NCBI RefSeq assembly: GCF_000023885.1
Contig: NC_013165.1
Span: 1,674,001-1,738,000 of the forward strand
Length of the DNA: 64,000 nucleotides
Reading direction: 5' to 3'
Source: Slackia heliotrinireducens DSM 20476
GTDB taxonomy: Bacteria > Actinomycetota > Coriobacteriia > Coriobacteriales > Eggerthellaceae
In this document: piece by piece, positions 43,288 to 52,205 of the stretch
How the letters are laid out: the number at the start of each line of letters is the position of its first letter
Numbering within the stretch: position 1 is the stretch's first letter
Position numbers and translations under genes: made by a program
The notes under the pieces: model-generated
What the model was told of the DNA's origin: nothing
Database searches by the model: none
The model's input: only the letters and a program-made list of their open reading frames with translations

Positions 43288-43893
43288 ATGTTCGTCGACC
43301 GCGTCATCAACAACATCGAAACGCTGGGGCCCGGCAGCCGCATCGTGGTCTGGACCGTCGGCTGCAGCAAGCGTTGTCCGGGTTGCGCGAACCCCGAGCT
43401 ATGGGAGGCGTCAGACGCGAACCGGATTGACAACGATCAGCTGGCCGAGGCGCTGGTGCGCATGGCGAAGGCATCGGGCACGCGGGCTATCACCTTCACA
43501 GGCGGAGACCCCCTCGAACAACCGGACGACCTTGCATGGGTCCTTCGCTCCATACGCCCCGCATTCGACGACGTCCTCGTCTACACAGGCTATGTCGCCG
43601 AAGACGTGCAGGACCTCCTCGATTCCGAATTCGACGGCCTGATCGATGTCTTGATCGACGGGCCGTACGTCGAGAGCCTCAACGACGGCGTCTGCGCGCT
43701 TCGCGGCTCCACCAACCAGCGGGTAATGGTCCTCAACCCTGTGCTTCAGGCCGCATACGACGATGCGCTGTCCGAACCGAGGCGCGTGCAGAACCTGTAT
43801 TTCGACAACCGCGCCATGTCCGTCGGCATACACAAGGTTGCGCAACGAATCCACGGCGATTGCCCTACAATGGGTACAAACGCACAGGCGTAG
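43288..43893 (+). CDS. NrdG-like radical SAM enzyme
   Basis: The product is 201 residues. The radical SAM cluster motif is C26-x3-C30-x2-C33 (GCSKRCPGC), and FTGGDPLEQPDDL near residue 70 matches the GGEP loop. Length and the small size around the core match NrdG/PflA activases, which make a glycyl radical on a partner enzyme. No NrdD or other glycyl-radical enzyme lies in the window, and the gene is locked inside a signalling operon, so it may have a different target. GGAGG lies about ten bases before the ATG. A start at 43111 is ruled out by overlap with the FHA gene. Confidence 0.85.
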   Translation: MFVDRVINNIETLGPGSRIVVWTVGCSKRCPGCANPELWEASDANRIDNDQLAEALVRMAKASGTRAITFTGGDPLEQPDDLAWVLRSIRPAFDDVLVYTGYVAEDVQDLLDSEFDGLIDVLIDGPYVESLNDGVCALRGSTNQRVMVLNPVLQAAYDDALSEPRRVQNLYFDNRAMSVGIHKVAQRIHGDCPTMGTNAQA

Positions 43894-43904
43894 AAGGAGT
43901 AGCC

Positions 43905-45803
43905 ATGTTCACAACGCCTCAATGGCAGAAGGAAATCGAAAACTTCGTCGGCATCAAATCGGCCCTCATCATCGAAGGCAACGTGTTCGACCTGTACCCG
44001 TTCCTCGAAGGCGACGACGAGGACGACATCGAGTTCCTCACCCTCAACGAACTGCTCCCCCGTCTGTTCGAACGCGGCACCGCCCACGCTGGCGAAAGCG
44101 GCCGCCCGTATCGGTTCATCTACTGCGATCCGCTGCGCGGCATCAGCAACCCGTTGGGGGACGCGGACCTGGCGGCCATCACGAAAGCCGCCGCCAAGGA
44201 AGCCGACGTGCTTGGCCGCGAGAACGAGTCCTACAACCCCAATGTCGGAAACGACCCGAACGCCCAAAGCCGTCTGGTGCAGAACTCCTTGCTGCTGCGG
44301 GCGGCGCTTACCCGACGCATCGACATTCCCGCTATGGATAACACCCCTGTGGCCTGCGTTTATTCCTTTGCATCGCGCCTCACGTCCCGCCCCAGCGACC
44401 TATCGGCCGAAGAGAACGCCGTGTTCCTGAACCTGTATCTGGCGGTCACCGAGGCCATCCGCGTGGACGGGTCGAACCGAAACACCCTGGTGCTCATCGT
44501 CAACAAGGTCGCCGACGTGCCCAGCTGGTTTTTCACCAACAACCCCGAGGTCCGTTCAGTCATCGTGCCGAACCCGGATCGCGACACCCGCGCCGCCTTC
44601 GTGGATTATGCCTTCTCGTCGCTTTCCGACGACAACCTGGAAGACGTCCGCGAGAAGTTCATCGACGTGACCGACTCCATGAAGGTACTCGAGCTCGACG
44701 AGTTGCGCCGCCTACGCATCAAGGGCGACACGTCGCCCGAACAGTTCCCCGAGCTGGTGGACATCTACAAATACGGCCTGAAGGAGAACAAGTGGGCGTC
44801 CATCGTGGACAAGCTCCGCGATGACCCCGAAGAGAAGCTCCGTCGCCGCGTCAAGGGTCAGGACCGCGCCTTGAGCAAGATAGTCACCGTGCTCAAGCGC
44901 AGCGTCATGGGCTTTTCCGGCATGCAGCATTCATCGGGCTCCAAGCCCAAAGGCGTGCTGTTTTTGGCAGGCCCCACAGGCACGGGCAAGACCGAAGTGG
45001 TCAAGGCCGTCACCGAGCTCTTGTTCGGCGACGAGCGTAGCTACCTGCGTTTCGACATGAGCGAATACGCCTCCGAGAACTCCGACCAGAAGCTGTTCGG
45101 TGCGCCTCCGGGATACGTCGGATACGAGGAAGGCGGTCAGCTGACCAACGCCGTCAAGGCGAACCCCTTCTCGGTGCTGCTGTTCGACGAGGTCGAGAAG
45201 GCCCACCCCTCCATCATGGACAAATTCCTGCAGATTCTGGAAGACGGGCGCATGACCGACGGCCAGGGCAACACGGTGTATTTCAGCGAGACGCTCATCT
45301 TCTTCACCAGCAACGTAGGCATATCTGAGGAGATCCTAGACGAACACGGCCGCGCCGTCGGACGCCGCAACATCGTCGAGCCCGGCGAACCTTACGAAGA
45401 CATCGAGCGCAAAGTATCCGAAGCCATGGCCATCCATTTCAAGCCGGAGGTGCTCAACCGCATCGGCGACAACATCGTGGTGTTCGACTACATCAGCCCC
45501 GAGGCGTCGTCGCTCATCGCACGCTCGCAGCTGAAGAAGATCAACGGCAACATCCTCAAGCGCCACGAGATCCGCGTCACGCCGACCGATGCCTGTCTGG
45601 ATTGGTTCTGCACCCACGCCCTTGATGCTCCCGTCCGTGAGAAAGGTGGCCGCGGTATCGGCAACCTGATCGAGGCGAACTATTTGAATCCCCTGTCGAG
45701 TTACATCTTCGACGCCCGAATCGAAGCCGGCCAGACCGTGGTGGTTGACGCAGTCGACGACCATGTCACCTTCGCACGCGGCTCGGCAGACGAGGTGGCA
45801 TGA
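43905..45803 (+). CDS. Hsp100/ClpB-like AAA+ ATPase with degenerate first module
   Basis: The product is 632 residues. The C-terminal AAA+ module is of the Hsp100 D2 type: Walker A GPTGTGKTE near residue 356, GAPPGYVGYEEGGQL near 396, Walker B LLFDEVEKAHP near 424, the FTSNVG sensor near 470 and the arginine-finger block FKPEVLNRIGD near 510. The first 300 residues look like an AAA-type fold without a Walker A motif (IEGNVFDLYPF at the expected place). ClpB-type N and middle domains are missing. It probably remodels a protein of this operon. AAGGAG precedes the ATG, and the gene overlaps the phosphatase gene by four bases. Confidence 0.88.
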   Translation: MFTTPQWQKEIENFVGIKSALIIEGNVFDLYPFLEGDDEDDIEFLTLNELLPRLFERGTAHAGESGRPYRFIYCDPLRGISNPLGDADLAAITKAAAKEADVLGRENESYNPNVGNDPNAQSRLVQNSLLLRAALTRRIDIPAMDNTPVACVYSFASRLTSRPSDLSAEENAVFLNLYLAVTEAIRVDGSNRNTLVLIVNKVADVPSWFFTNNPEVRSVIVPNPDRDTRAAFVDYAFSSLSDDNLEDVREKFIDVTDSMKVLELDELRRLRIKGDTSPEQFPELVDIYKYGLKENKWASIVDKLRDDPEEKLRRRVKGQDRALSKIVTVLKRSVMGFSGMQHSSGSKPKGVLFLAGPTGTGKTEVVKAVTELLFGDERSYLRFDMSEYASENSDQKLFGAPPGYVGYEEGGQLTNAVKANPFSVLLFDEVEKAHPSIMDKFLQILEDGRMTDGQGNTVYFSETLIFFTSNVGISEEILDEHGRAVGRRNIVEPGEPYEDIERKVSEAMAIHFKPEVLNRIGDNIVVFDYISPEASSLIARSQLKKINGNILKRHEIRVTPTDACLDWFCTHALDAPVREKGGRGIGNLIEANYLNPLSSYIFDARIEAGQTVVVDAVDDHVTFARGSADEVA

Positions 45804-46696
45804 TGACCCTTCGATTCGCATACGCCGCGTTCACGGCATGCGGACGCTCCCATGAGGCAAACGAGGACCGCGCCCTGATGGACGGCATACTGGCCGGCGG
45901 GCGACTTCCCGACGAGTCCGACAACCGGCAAGGCACGGTTTCGCAGCCGTTTCTGGCGGCCGTGTTCGACGGAGTTGGGGGTAGCACCTGCGGCGATGCT
46001 GCGGCGCAAACGGCCGCAGAGGCGCTTGAGCTGGGGTTTTCCTACGCCCTTAAGAAGGGGCAGCCCTTCGACCACGCCTTGGACGCCGGCATCGAGGCAT
46101 GCCGCATAGCCACATCGGAGCTGCAGGAGACCATCAACGGCACCGCGCTGGCCGCCGTCGCGGGCATAGCCTTCGACCAGGACACCGCAACCGTGTTCCA
46201 TGCAGGCGACGTGCGGGCCCTCCGCTTCCGCAGCCCCTATGCCATGCGACTGACCCGCGACCATTCGCTGGCCCAACAATACCGAGACGAACACGGCGAA
46301 GACGCCGAGGTCCCCGCGGACATCGCCCATGTGATCACCCGATGCTTGGGCGACGAGCGCCTCGACCAGGTAGACGTCGAAAACCCCGTCCCCGTGCTCG
46401 AGGGCGACGTGTTCCTCATCTGCTCCGACGGCATTTGGGATTGCGTCACCGACGAGGAGATCGAGATCGCCCTGGCGGAAGTGGCCGAGGTGATCTCATC
46501 CCTCAACACGGAATCCGAAGAGGAAGCCGATGCCGAGGCGGAAGACGCCGAACAGGCGCCCGCTCCCAACGCCACGAAAGTCGAACTGGCCCTCGCAATG
46601 GCCTTGGACGAGCTTGTGGCCAGGGCATACAGCCGCAACGCATATGACGACACAACCGCGGTGGCTCTGTGCGCGGTGGACATTCAGGAGACATAA
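45800..46696 (+). CDS. PP2C-family protein phosphatase
   Basis: The product is 298 residues. It shows the PP2C metal-binding motifs: HEANEDRAL (motif 1), AVFDGVGGSTCGD (the DGxGG block near residue 54), HAGDVRALRF near 134, FLICSDGIWD near 210 and YDDTTAV near 283. An acidic insert (EEEADAEAEDAEQ, about residues 235-250) precedes the last motif. It would reverse the phosphorylation made by the kinase encoded next. The start ATG overlaps the AAA+ stop (ATGA), and the kinase gene begins four bases after its stop, so the three are translationally linked. Confidence 0.92.
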   Translation: MMTLRFAYAAFTACGRSHEANEDRALMDGILAGGRLPDESDNRQGTVSQPFLAAVFDGVGGSTCGDAAAQTAAEALELGFSYALKKGQPFDHALDAGIEACRIATSELQETINGTALAAVAGIAFDQDTATVFHAGDVRALRFRSPYAMRLTRDHSLAQQYRDEHGEDAEVPADIAHVITRCLGDERLDQVDVENPVPVLEGDVFLICSDGIWDCVTDEEIEIALAEVAEVISSLNTESEEEADAEAEDAEQAPAPNATKVELALAMALDELVARAYSRNAYDDTTAVALCAVDIQET

Positions 46697-46699
46697 ACC

Positions 46700-49699
46700 A
46701 TGGCCATCGACCGCACGCCCCGCCGAAACGTGGCACCCACAATCGTATCAGGACCCGGCACCATCGTCGACGTGGCCGGCGACTCCCCGGTGCTTTCCGG
46801 AGCCGACCTGGACTTCTACGACGATTCGGGCGAAGCGTACATCCTCCGCACGTCGCAGGCCTTAGGCGCCGGCGGCCAGGGCACCGTGGTGCTGGCCGAC
46901 CGCGCGTTCGACGGGCGCACCTACGCGGCCAAAATAAGCTGGCAGGCCCAAAGCGCCCGCGACCGCATGTCGCGGCGGGCGGTCATCACGTTCCTGCGCA
47001 ATCTCACGGCCACGCACCCGCTGGGCGAACGTCATTTTACCGAGACGCACCTCATGCCCATCGTGGCATCGGGAAGCATTACCGACACCGTGCCCGAACT
47101 GGGGTCCACCACGTACGACGTGGCCATCATGCCCGTATGCTCCGATGCGCTTTCGTCCCGCACCGACGTGTCCTTCGAAGAGATTCGCGACGTCATACTG
47201 CCTCAAACGGCCCAGGCGCTTCATCTGTTGCACGAGCATCGCATCGTGCACCGCGACATCAAGCCGAAAAACCTCTACTATCTGGAAAATCAGCTGGTCG
47301 TAGGCGATTTCGGCATATCCTCGGTGCTCGACGAGGGACGCGACACCGGCACGACCAAAATCGACCGCCGCACTCCGGGGTATTCGCCTCATTCGTCGGT
47401 CATCCAGCGCGAGAACGACTGGTACTCGCTGGGCTACACAATCTGGACGCTCTACAACGGCGGCGTGCACCCGCACCAGGCCCTCATCGACGCGGATGAC
47501 CTTTCCGCCGTGCTCGTGGGCAAGCGTCCCGTGGCCTTCGTGGCGAAGCGCCCCGAGCATGAATGCCTAGGCAAGCTCATCTACGGTCTGACCAGGGCTT
47601 CGTCGGTAGACCGCATGGGATACGATGACGTGCAACGCTGGCTCGACGACCCGCAGGGCTTCACCTATGCCGAGTCCGCGCAACCCGCGCCCCGGGCCGG
47701 CTACCAGTTCGAGGGCACGCTGTACACCGACTACACGAAGCTGGCCGAGGCCCTTTCCGCCAATTGGGAACGAGGCAAACGTCACCTCTACACCAAGCTG
47801 TTGGAGAACTTCTTCCGCACCCATGGCGAAAACGACCTGGCCGTAGCCCTGAACGACATCGTCGAGGTCGACCGCGCAACTGTGAAGAACCACGACCTGG
47901 GTCTTTCCCGGGCCATCTCGGTCATCGGCGGCGACTTCTCCACGTACCACTGGCACGGCACCGCATTCGGGCTCATGGGATTTCGGGCGGCCCACGACAA
48001 CGGCCGTCTGAGCCGCGCGGAGCTTCTGGCCTTCGTCCAGACGGGGCAGCTGTCCTGGAATGCCCAACGCGCAGGCGCCGACCCGCGCATCTTGGACGTG
48101 CTGCAAAGGCTTGAAGAGGCCGCTTCGGACAACGAGGATTTCGCCGTCGAAGCCGCTTTGCAGATGCTTTCGCCCCAAGGCGCTTCCCTTGAGGGCTGCA
48201 CCACGCCTGACCAGCTGTTCGCATGGCTGTGTCGCACACCGGCGGGTTTCTACCGCCGCATCGACGATACGGCCTTCCTCCACCGCATCGCAGGTTTCAA
48301 CGCGGCCTGCGGGCGCTTCGCCCAGTCCCTCGAATTCGACCGCAGCATCAAAAACGGAGCCGAAGCCGTCGCCAACAACGTGCTGGTGCTGTTCGAGAAG
48401 TCATGCGCGAACCCCGCAGCCGTCCGAAGGTTCTACGAGCTGTACGGGCCCTACGGGCATGTGACCTGGGTCTGCCGCCACGCGGACTATTACACTGCCA
48501 CAGACGACGACAGCCGCGCCCTGCTGCGGAAGCTCTCCGGGGCCAAGACCGCCGTCACTTCGATCGAAAACGCTATACAAAAGCTAGGCGCGTTGCAAAC
48601 CGACGTCATTAAGCTGCAATCGAGCCTGGCGGACAACCCCTACCTGGCCTATCTGGGCATCGACCAGCCAGGATCGACCGTCAAGGCGAACTATTCGGAT
48701 TCGTACTTCACGGGATACTTCGCGGGGTCCGAAGTGCCCCGCGGCTATGCGCGCGCCGTTGCCGACGCCTCGACGGCCGAGCCGGCGTTCGCAAGCGAGC
48801 TGCGTTCCGACGGCGTCGAGCGCCTGCCGTCCCACTACGCAAACGATGCCCGCGATGTGGTCGAACGGGTGGCAGGCGACCTGAAGACCGCCTCGCAGAA
48901 CCAGCGCAGCGGCAGGGCGTTCTTCAAACCGGTGCTCAAGATTCTGCTTACCGTCGCCTTTGTGCTGGTCGTCGGCATGTTCTGGGGATATCTGCCCATG
49001 GGCATCCCTCAGATGAACGATTACTTTTTGTTCTATCTTGCCGAAGACGTGTTCGACGGCCTGCGGTTCGCACCAACCACCTATACATCGCTCGCCCTGA
49101 TCGGATTTATCACGGCCACCGGCGCTTCGATGGCCCCGCGGGTCGCAAAGCTGGTCCGCCACGTGACCGCAAACGCAACGTCGGCGCGAATCGAACACCT
49201 CTCGCAGCGCATCGAATCCGAGGCCTCGCGTTTCAACACGAACAACGATGCTCTGCGCGCCTGGTGGGAGAAGGGCAACCCGGGCCCCATCCCGCGCATC
49301 TGCGAGGCATCCAGGCAGCTCGAGCGTGCAGAGGAGAATTCCACCGGCACCGCAAGCTCCACGTTCTGCAACGTTCTGTTCTGGGTCGGCACCGCAACCT
49401 GCGCCCTGAGCATGCTCGCCTTCACCATGCACGGCAGCACCGCAGCGATTGCCCACTCCACCACCGTCGGAGGATGTATACCCGCTGACATCCTGCAGAT
49501 TGCCAACGTCGTCGTGGCCCTTGCGGCCTACGCGCTTCTGGCACGGTTTCTACCCTCATCGAAAGGTTTCCCGTCGGTGTGCCTGCTGTGCGCCGCGCCC
49601 TTTGCCATGGCGGCCGTGTTCCTGTTCACCCAACTGGTAATCGCGTTGCTTCCTGTGATCATCCTTCTGCTCATCATCCTGTATTTCCTGGGGAGGTAG
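46700..49699 (+). CDS. Membrane Ser/Thr protein kinase with large C-terminal region
   Basis: The product is 999 residues. The kinase domain spans about residues 48-310: a glycine loop LGAGGQGTVVLA, the Lys in YAAKISW, the catalytic loop HRDIKPKN near 189, VGDFGIS near 205 and the activation-loop end TPGYSPHS near 225. A helical region (about 330-740) without a known domain follows, then five to six membrane segments between about 747 and 998, in three clusters. This places the kinase in the cytoplasm on a membrane anchor with little outside. The architecture differs from PknB-type kinases, which have extracellular PASTA domains. It lies between the phosphatase and a small membrane protein. 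Confidence 0.9.
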   Translation: MAIDRTPRRNVAPTIVSGPGTIVDVAGDSPVLSGADLDFYDDSGEAYILRTSQALGAGGQGTVVLADRAFDGRTYAAKISWQAQSARDRMSRRAVITFLRNLTATHPLGERHFTETHLMPIVASGSITDTVPELGSTTYDVAIMPVCSDALSSRTDVSFEEIRDVILPQTAQALHLLHEHRIVHRDIKPKNLYYLENQLVVGDFGISSVLDEGRDTGTTKIDRRTPGYSPHSSVIQRENDWYSLGYTIWTLYNGGVHPHQALIDADDLSAVLVGKRPVAFVAKRPEHECLGKLIYGLTRASSVDRMGYDDVQRWLDDPQGFTYAESAQPAPRAGYQFEGTLYTDYTKLAEALSANWERGKRHLYTKLLENFFRTHGENDLAVALNDIVEVDRATVKNHDLGLSRAISVIGGDFSTYHWHGTAFGLMGFRAAHDNGRLSRAELLAFVQTGQLSWNAQRAGADPRILDVLQRLEEAASDNEDFAVEAALQMLSPQGASLEGCTTPDQLFAWLCRTPAGFYRRIDDTAFLHRIAGFNAACGRFAQSLEFDRSIKNGAEAVANNVLVLFEKSCANPAAVRRFYELYGPYGHVTWVCRHADYYTATDDDSRALLRKLSGAKTAVTSIENAIQKLGALQTDVIKLQSSLADNPYLAYLGIDQPGSTVKANYSDSYFTGYFAGSEVPRGYARAVADASTAEPAFASELRSDGVERLPSHYANDARDVVERVAGDLKTASQNQRSGRAFFKPVLKILLTVAFVLVVGMFWGYLPMGIPQMNDYFLFYLAEDVFDGLRFAPTTYTSLALIGFITATGASMAPRVAKLVRHVTANATSARIEHLSQRIESEASRFNTNNDALRAWWEKGNPGPIPRICEASRQLERAEENSTGTASSTFCNVLFWVGTATCALSMLAFTMHGSTAAIAHSTTVGGCIPADILQIANVVVALAAYALLARFLPSSKGFPSVCLLCAAPFAMAAVFLFTQLVIALLPVIILLLIILYFLGR

Positions 49700-49702
49700 C
49701 TT

Positions 49703-49978
49703 ATGTCTGGCAACCGTTCCGCTACGTTCCGCTTGACGACGTCGTCTTTGGCCTCGTTTCTTGCCATCCCCCTGGCGCTGCTGCTGGCGTTGCTGCTCTA
49801 CATTGGCACGACCACAGGATGGCTTGCCGACGGACGCGAAGCCGTCATGAACAAGGCCGGTATGACCGCCACCACGCTGTTCTCCATGTCCGAAGTGGAT
49901 TCGAGCACGTTGCAAGGTTATATGGAAGGGCCGCTGGCATCTTTAACGCCGGCTCCCATTGTGGAACCTTCGGAATAG
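49703..49978 (+). CDS. Small membrane protein closing the kinase/AAA+ operon
   Basis: The product is 91 residues, with one strong membrane segment at about residues 17-37 (FLAIPLALLLALLLYIG) and a polar C-terminal tail of about 50 residues, probably outside. It starts four bases after the kinase stop and has no relatives that I can name. A partner or sensor subunit for the kinase is plausible given the coupling, but nothing in the sequence proves it. It ends 19 bases before the convergent ABC-F gene. Confidence 0.7.
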   Translation: MSGNRSATFRLTTSSLASFLAIPLALLLALLLYIGTTTGWLADGREAVMNKAGMTATTLFSMSEVDSSTLQGYMEGPLASLTPAPIVEPSE

Positions 49979-49997
49979 CTGCTCACCTGAACAGGCT

Positions 49998-51848
49998 CTA
50001 TTCCTCTCCCAGTTCTTCGGCCACCTCGAGCCACTCGTCTTCGAGGGCCTCCTTTTCGGCCGCCAACCGGTCAAGTTCGCCCTGCAGGCGCCCGAGCAGC
50101 TCGTAATCGGTCGGGTCTGCCGACGCCATTTCCTCACGTTTGGCGTCCAGCTTGTTGCCTGCGGTGTTGATGCGCCTGGTCAGACCGCTCAGGCGCTTCT
50201 TCAGTCCACGCATCTCGGCGTTGGACAGACCGCTCGACGTGGCGGTCGCGGTCTTCTCCGAGGATGTAGAAACCACGTCGGCGAAGGTCGTTCCCTTCGC
50301 GTCGTTGTGGGCGTTCACCATCTCAAGATACTCGTCGATGCCGCGAGGACAGTGTTTTATATGCCCGTTGATCAGGGCGTATTGATCGTCCGTCACGCGC
50401 TCCACCAGATGGCGGTCGTGTGTGACCATGATGAGGGTGCCCGCCCAGGTGTCCAGCACGTCTTCGAGCACCGCCAGCATGTCGGTGTCAAGGTCGTTGC
50501 CGGGCTCGTCCAGAATCAGCACGTTGGGCTCCTGAATCAAAGTGAGCATGAGCTGCAGCCTGCGCTTCTGGCCGCCCGAAAGCTCGCCGACACGGTCGTA
50601 AAGCTGCTTGCTGGAAAAGCCCAGGCGCTCCAGAAGTTTTGCCGGCGACGTCTCCTTCCCGTCCACAACGACGCGCTGCGGGTGCCGGCTCAGCACCTCG
50701 GTGACCCGGTATTTTGCGGATTCCTCCAGCTCGTCCAGTCGCTGCGACATGACGGCGAACTTCACGGTCTTGCCGATCTTCACCCAGCCGCTGTCCAGGC
50801 GGACCTTGCCCTGCAAAACGTTCAGCAGGGTCGTCTTGCCTGCGCCGTTCTCGCCGAGGATGCCGATGCGGTCGCCGGGACCCACGCCCCAGTCCACATG
50901 GTCAAGCACCGTCTTTCCGCCCAACGTGACGGTGACGTTCGTCAGGTCCACAACCTGCTTGCCCAGCCGCTGCATGGCCAGTGTCTTCAGCTCCAAGGGG
51001 TTGCGCATGGGCGGCACGTCTGCAATCAAGGCCTCGGCGGCTTCTACGTGGAACTTGGGCTTTGTCGATCGTGCGCGGGCGCCGCGGGAAAGCCAGGCCA
51101 GCTCTTTGCGGGCCAGGTTCTGGCGGCGCTGCTCGGTCACGCGGGCAACGCGGTCACGCTCAACCCGTTGCAGCATGTACGCCGAGTAGCCGCCCTCGAA
51201 GGGATACACGTGTCCATCGTGAACTTCCCACATGTGATTGGATACCTCGTCCAAAAACCAGCGGTCGTGCGTCACGACCAGCAGGGCGCCGACGTTGCGC
51301 TGCCAGCGGTTCTGCAGGTGGTGCGCAAGCCAGGCGATGGCTCGCATGTCCAGATGGTTGGTAGGCTCGTCCAGAAGCAGCACGTCGTCGTCCCCCACCA
51401 GCAGCCGGGCCAAGTCGACGCGGCGCCTCTGGCCACCAGACAGCGTGCCCACTTTCGCATCCCAAGAGATGTCTGCGATCAGCGATGCGATAACCTCGCG
51501 GATGCGCGGGTCCGAGGCCCATTGGTACTCGGGCGCGTCGCCCACGATGGAGAAGCCGACGGTGGCGTCGTCGTCCAGCTGGTCAGACTGCCCCAGCATG
51601 CCCATGGTCAGGCCGCGGGTGCAGGTGACGCTTCCCTCGTCCGGTTCGATGGTCTGGGCCAGCACGCCGAGCAGCGACGACTTCCCTTCGCCGTTCTGTC
51701 CGACGATGCCGATGCGGTCGCCGCCATGGACGCCCAACGTCACATCGTCCAATACCTTCTTGGTTGCATATTCCAGATGGATGCCTTCGCATCCGAACAT
51801 AAACGCCACGCGCGCCTCTTCCGTCTCACGAGTTTCAAACCCGTTCAT
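49998..51848 (-). CDS. ABC-F ATPase (Uup/YdiF-like)
   Basis: The product is 616 residues with two ABC domains: Walker A GQNGEGKSS near residue 46 and GENGAGKTT near 330, signatures GTLSGGQRRRVDLAR and GELSGGQKRRLQL, and Walker B LLLDEPTNHLD and LILDEPGNDLD. The linker between them is charged, and a C-terminal coiled coil (about residues 550-616) ends the protein, as in Uup. ABC-F proteins act on ribosomes or nucleic acids and have no membrane part. The start may be 51848 or, if MFGCEGIHLEYATKK is the real N-terminus, 51800; neither has a clear ribosome binding site. The much longer open frame upstream is antisense to the SixA-CHAD gene. Confidence 0.88.
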   Translation of the reverse strand: MNGFETRETEEARVAFMFGCEGIHLEYATKKVLDDVTLGVHGGDRIGIVGQNGEGKSSLLGVLAQTIEPDEGSVTCTRGLTMGMLGQSDQLDDDATVGFSIVGDAPEYQWASDPRIREVIASLIADISWDAKVGTLSGGQRRRVDLARLLVGDDDVLLLDEPTNHLDMRAIAWLAHHLQNRWQRNVGALLVVTHDRWFLDEVSNHMWEVHDGHVYPFEGGYSAYMLQRVERDRVARVTEQRRQNLARKELAWLSRGARARSTKPKFHVEAAEALIADVPPMRNPLELKTLAMQRLGKQVVDLTNVTVTLGGKTVLDHVDWGVGPGDRIGILGENGAGKTTLLNVLQGKVRLDSGWVKIGKTVKFAVMSQRLDELEESAKYRVTEVLSRHPQRVVVDGKETSPAKLLERLGFSSKQLYDRVGELSGGQKRRLQLMLTLIQEPNVLILDEPGNDLDTDMLAVLEDVLDTWAGTLIMVTHDRHLVERVTDDQYALINGHIKHCPRGIDEYLEMVNAHNDAKGTTFADVVSTSSEKTATATSSGLSNAEMRGLKKRLSGLTRRINTAGNKLDAKREEMASADPTDYELLGRLQGELDRLAAEKEALEDEWLEVAEELGEE

Positions 51849-51964
51849 TATACGCAAGCCCCGAAACGGCGCATGGCTTGCAAGGTTCTTTTCAGGAAAC
51901 GACCCTATCATGCCGAAACGCGCCCGAATCGTCCGGTTGCATAATCCGACATCAGGCACTCGCA

Positions 51965-52078
51965 GCCCAGTTCGGGCGCATGCGTCCCACGTGCAGTTCC
52001 GCACGACGCGAAATGTCCAGTGGACATCTCGCCAAAGCAGGACTGTTTGAGCATGGGATGCATGCGCCCGAGCTGGGC
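51965..52078. repeat. Nested palindromic repeat, copy C
   Basis: Outer arms 51965-51989 and 52054-52078 pair at 23 of 25 positions. The inner hairpin is GCGAAATGTCC-AGT-GGACATCTCGC (52008-52032, one mismatch). Shared blocks CAGTTCCGCACGAC and CAAAGCAGGACTGTTTGAGC link it to copies A and B. It occupies most of the 357-base gap between the divergent ABC-F and SixA-CHAD genes; I see nothing else firm in that gap. Confidence 0.9.
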
Positions 52079-52205
52079 GGTGGGACAAAATGCGATTGAG
52101 AACGCACCGTCCGTAAAACAACCTGAAAGTAATGCTCGCGCAATACAGCGTTTCGGGTATCATTGATATGTACGTTCCGCTCTTTATGATTAAGAGGAGG
52201 CCCCT

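Noticed and set aside
41248-49978. The kinase/AAA+ operon as a type VI secretion locus
   Set aside because: Only regulator-like parts are present; no TssB, TssC, Hcp, VgrG, TssJ-L-M or baseplate genes occur, and the host looks Gram-positive.
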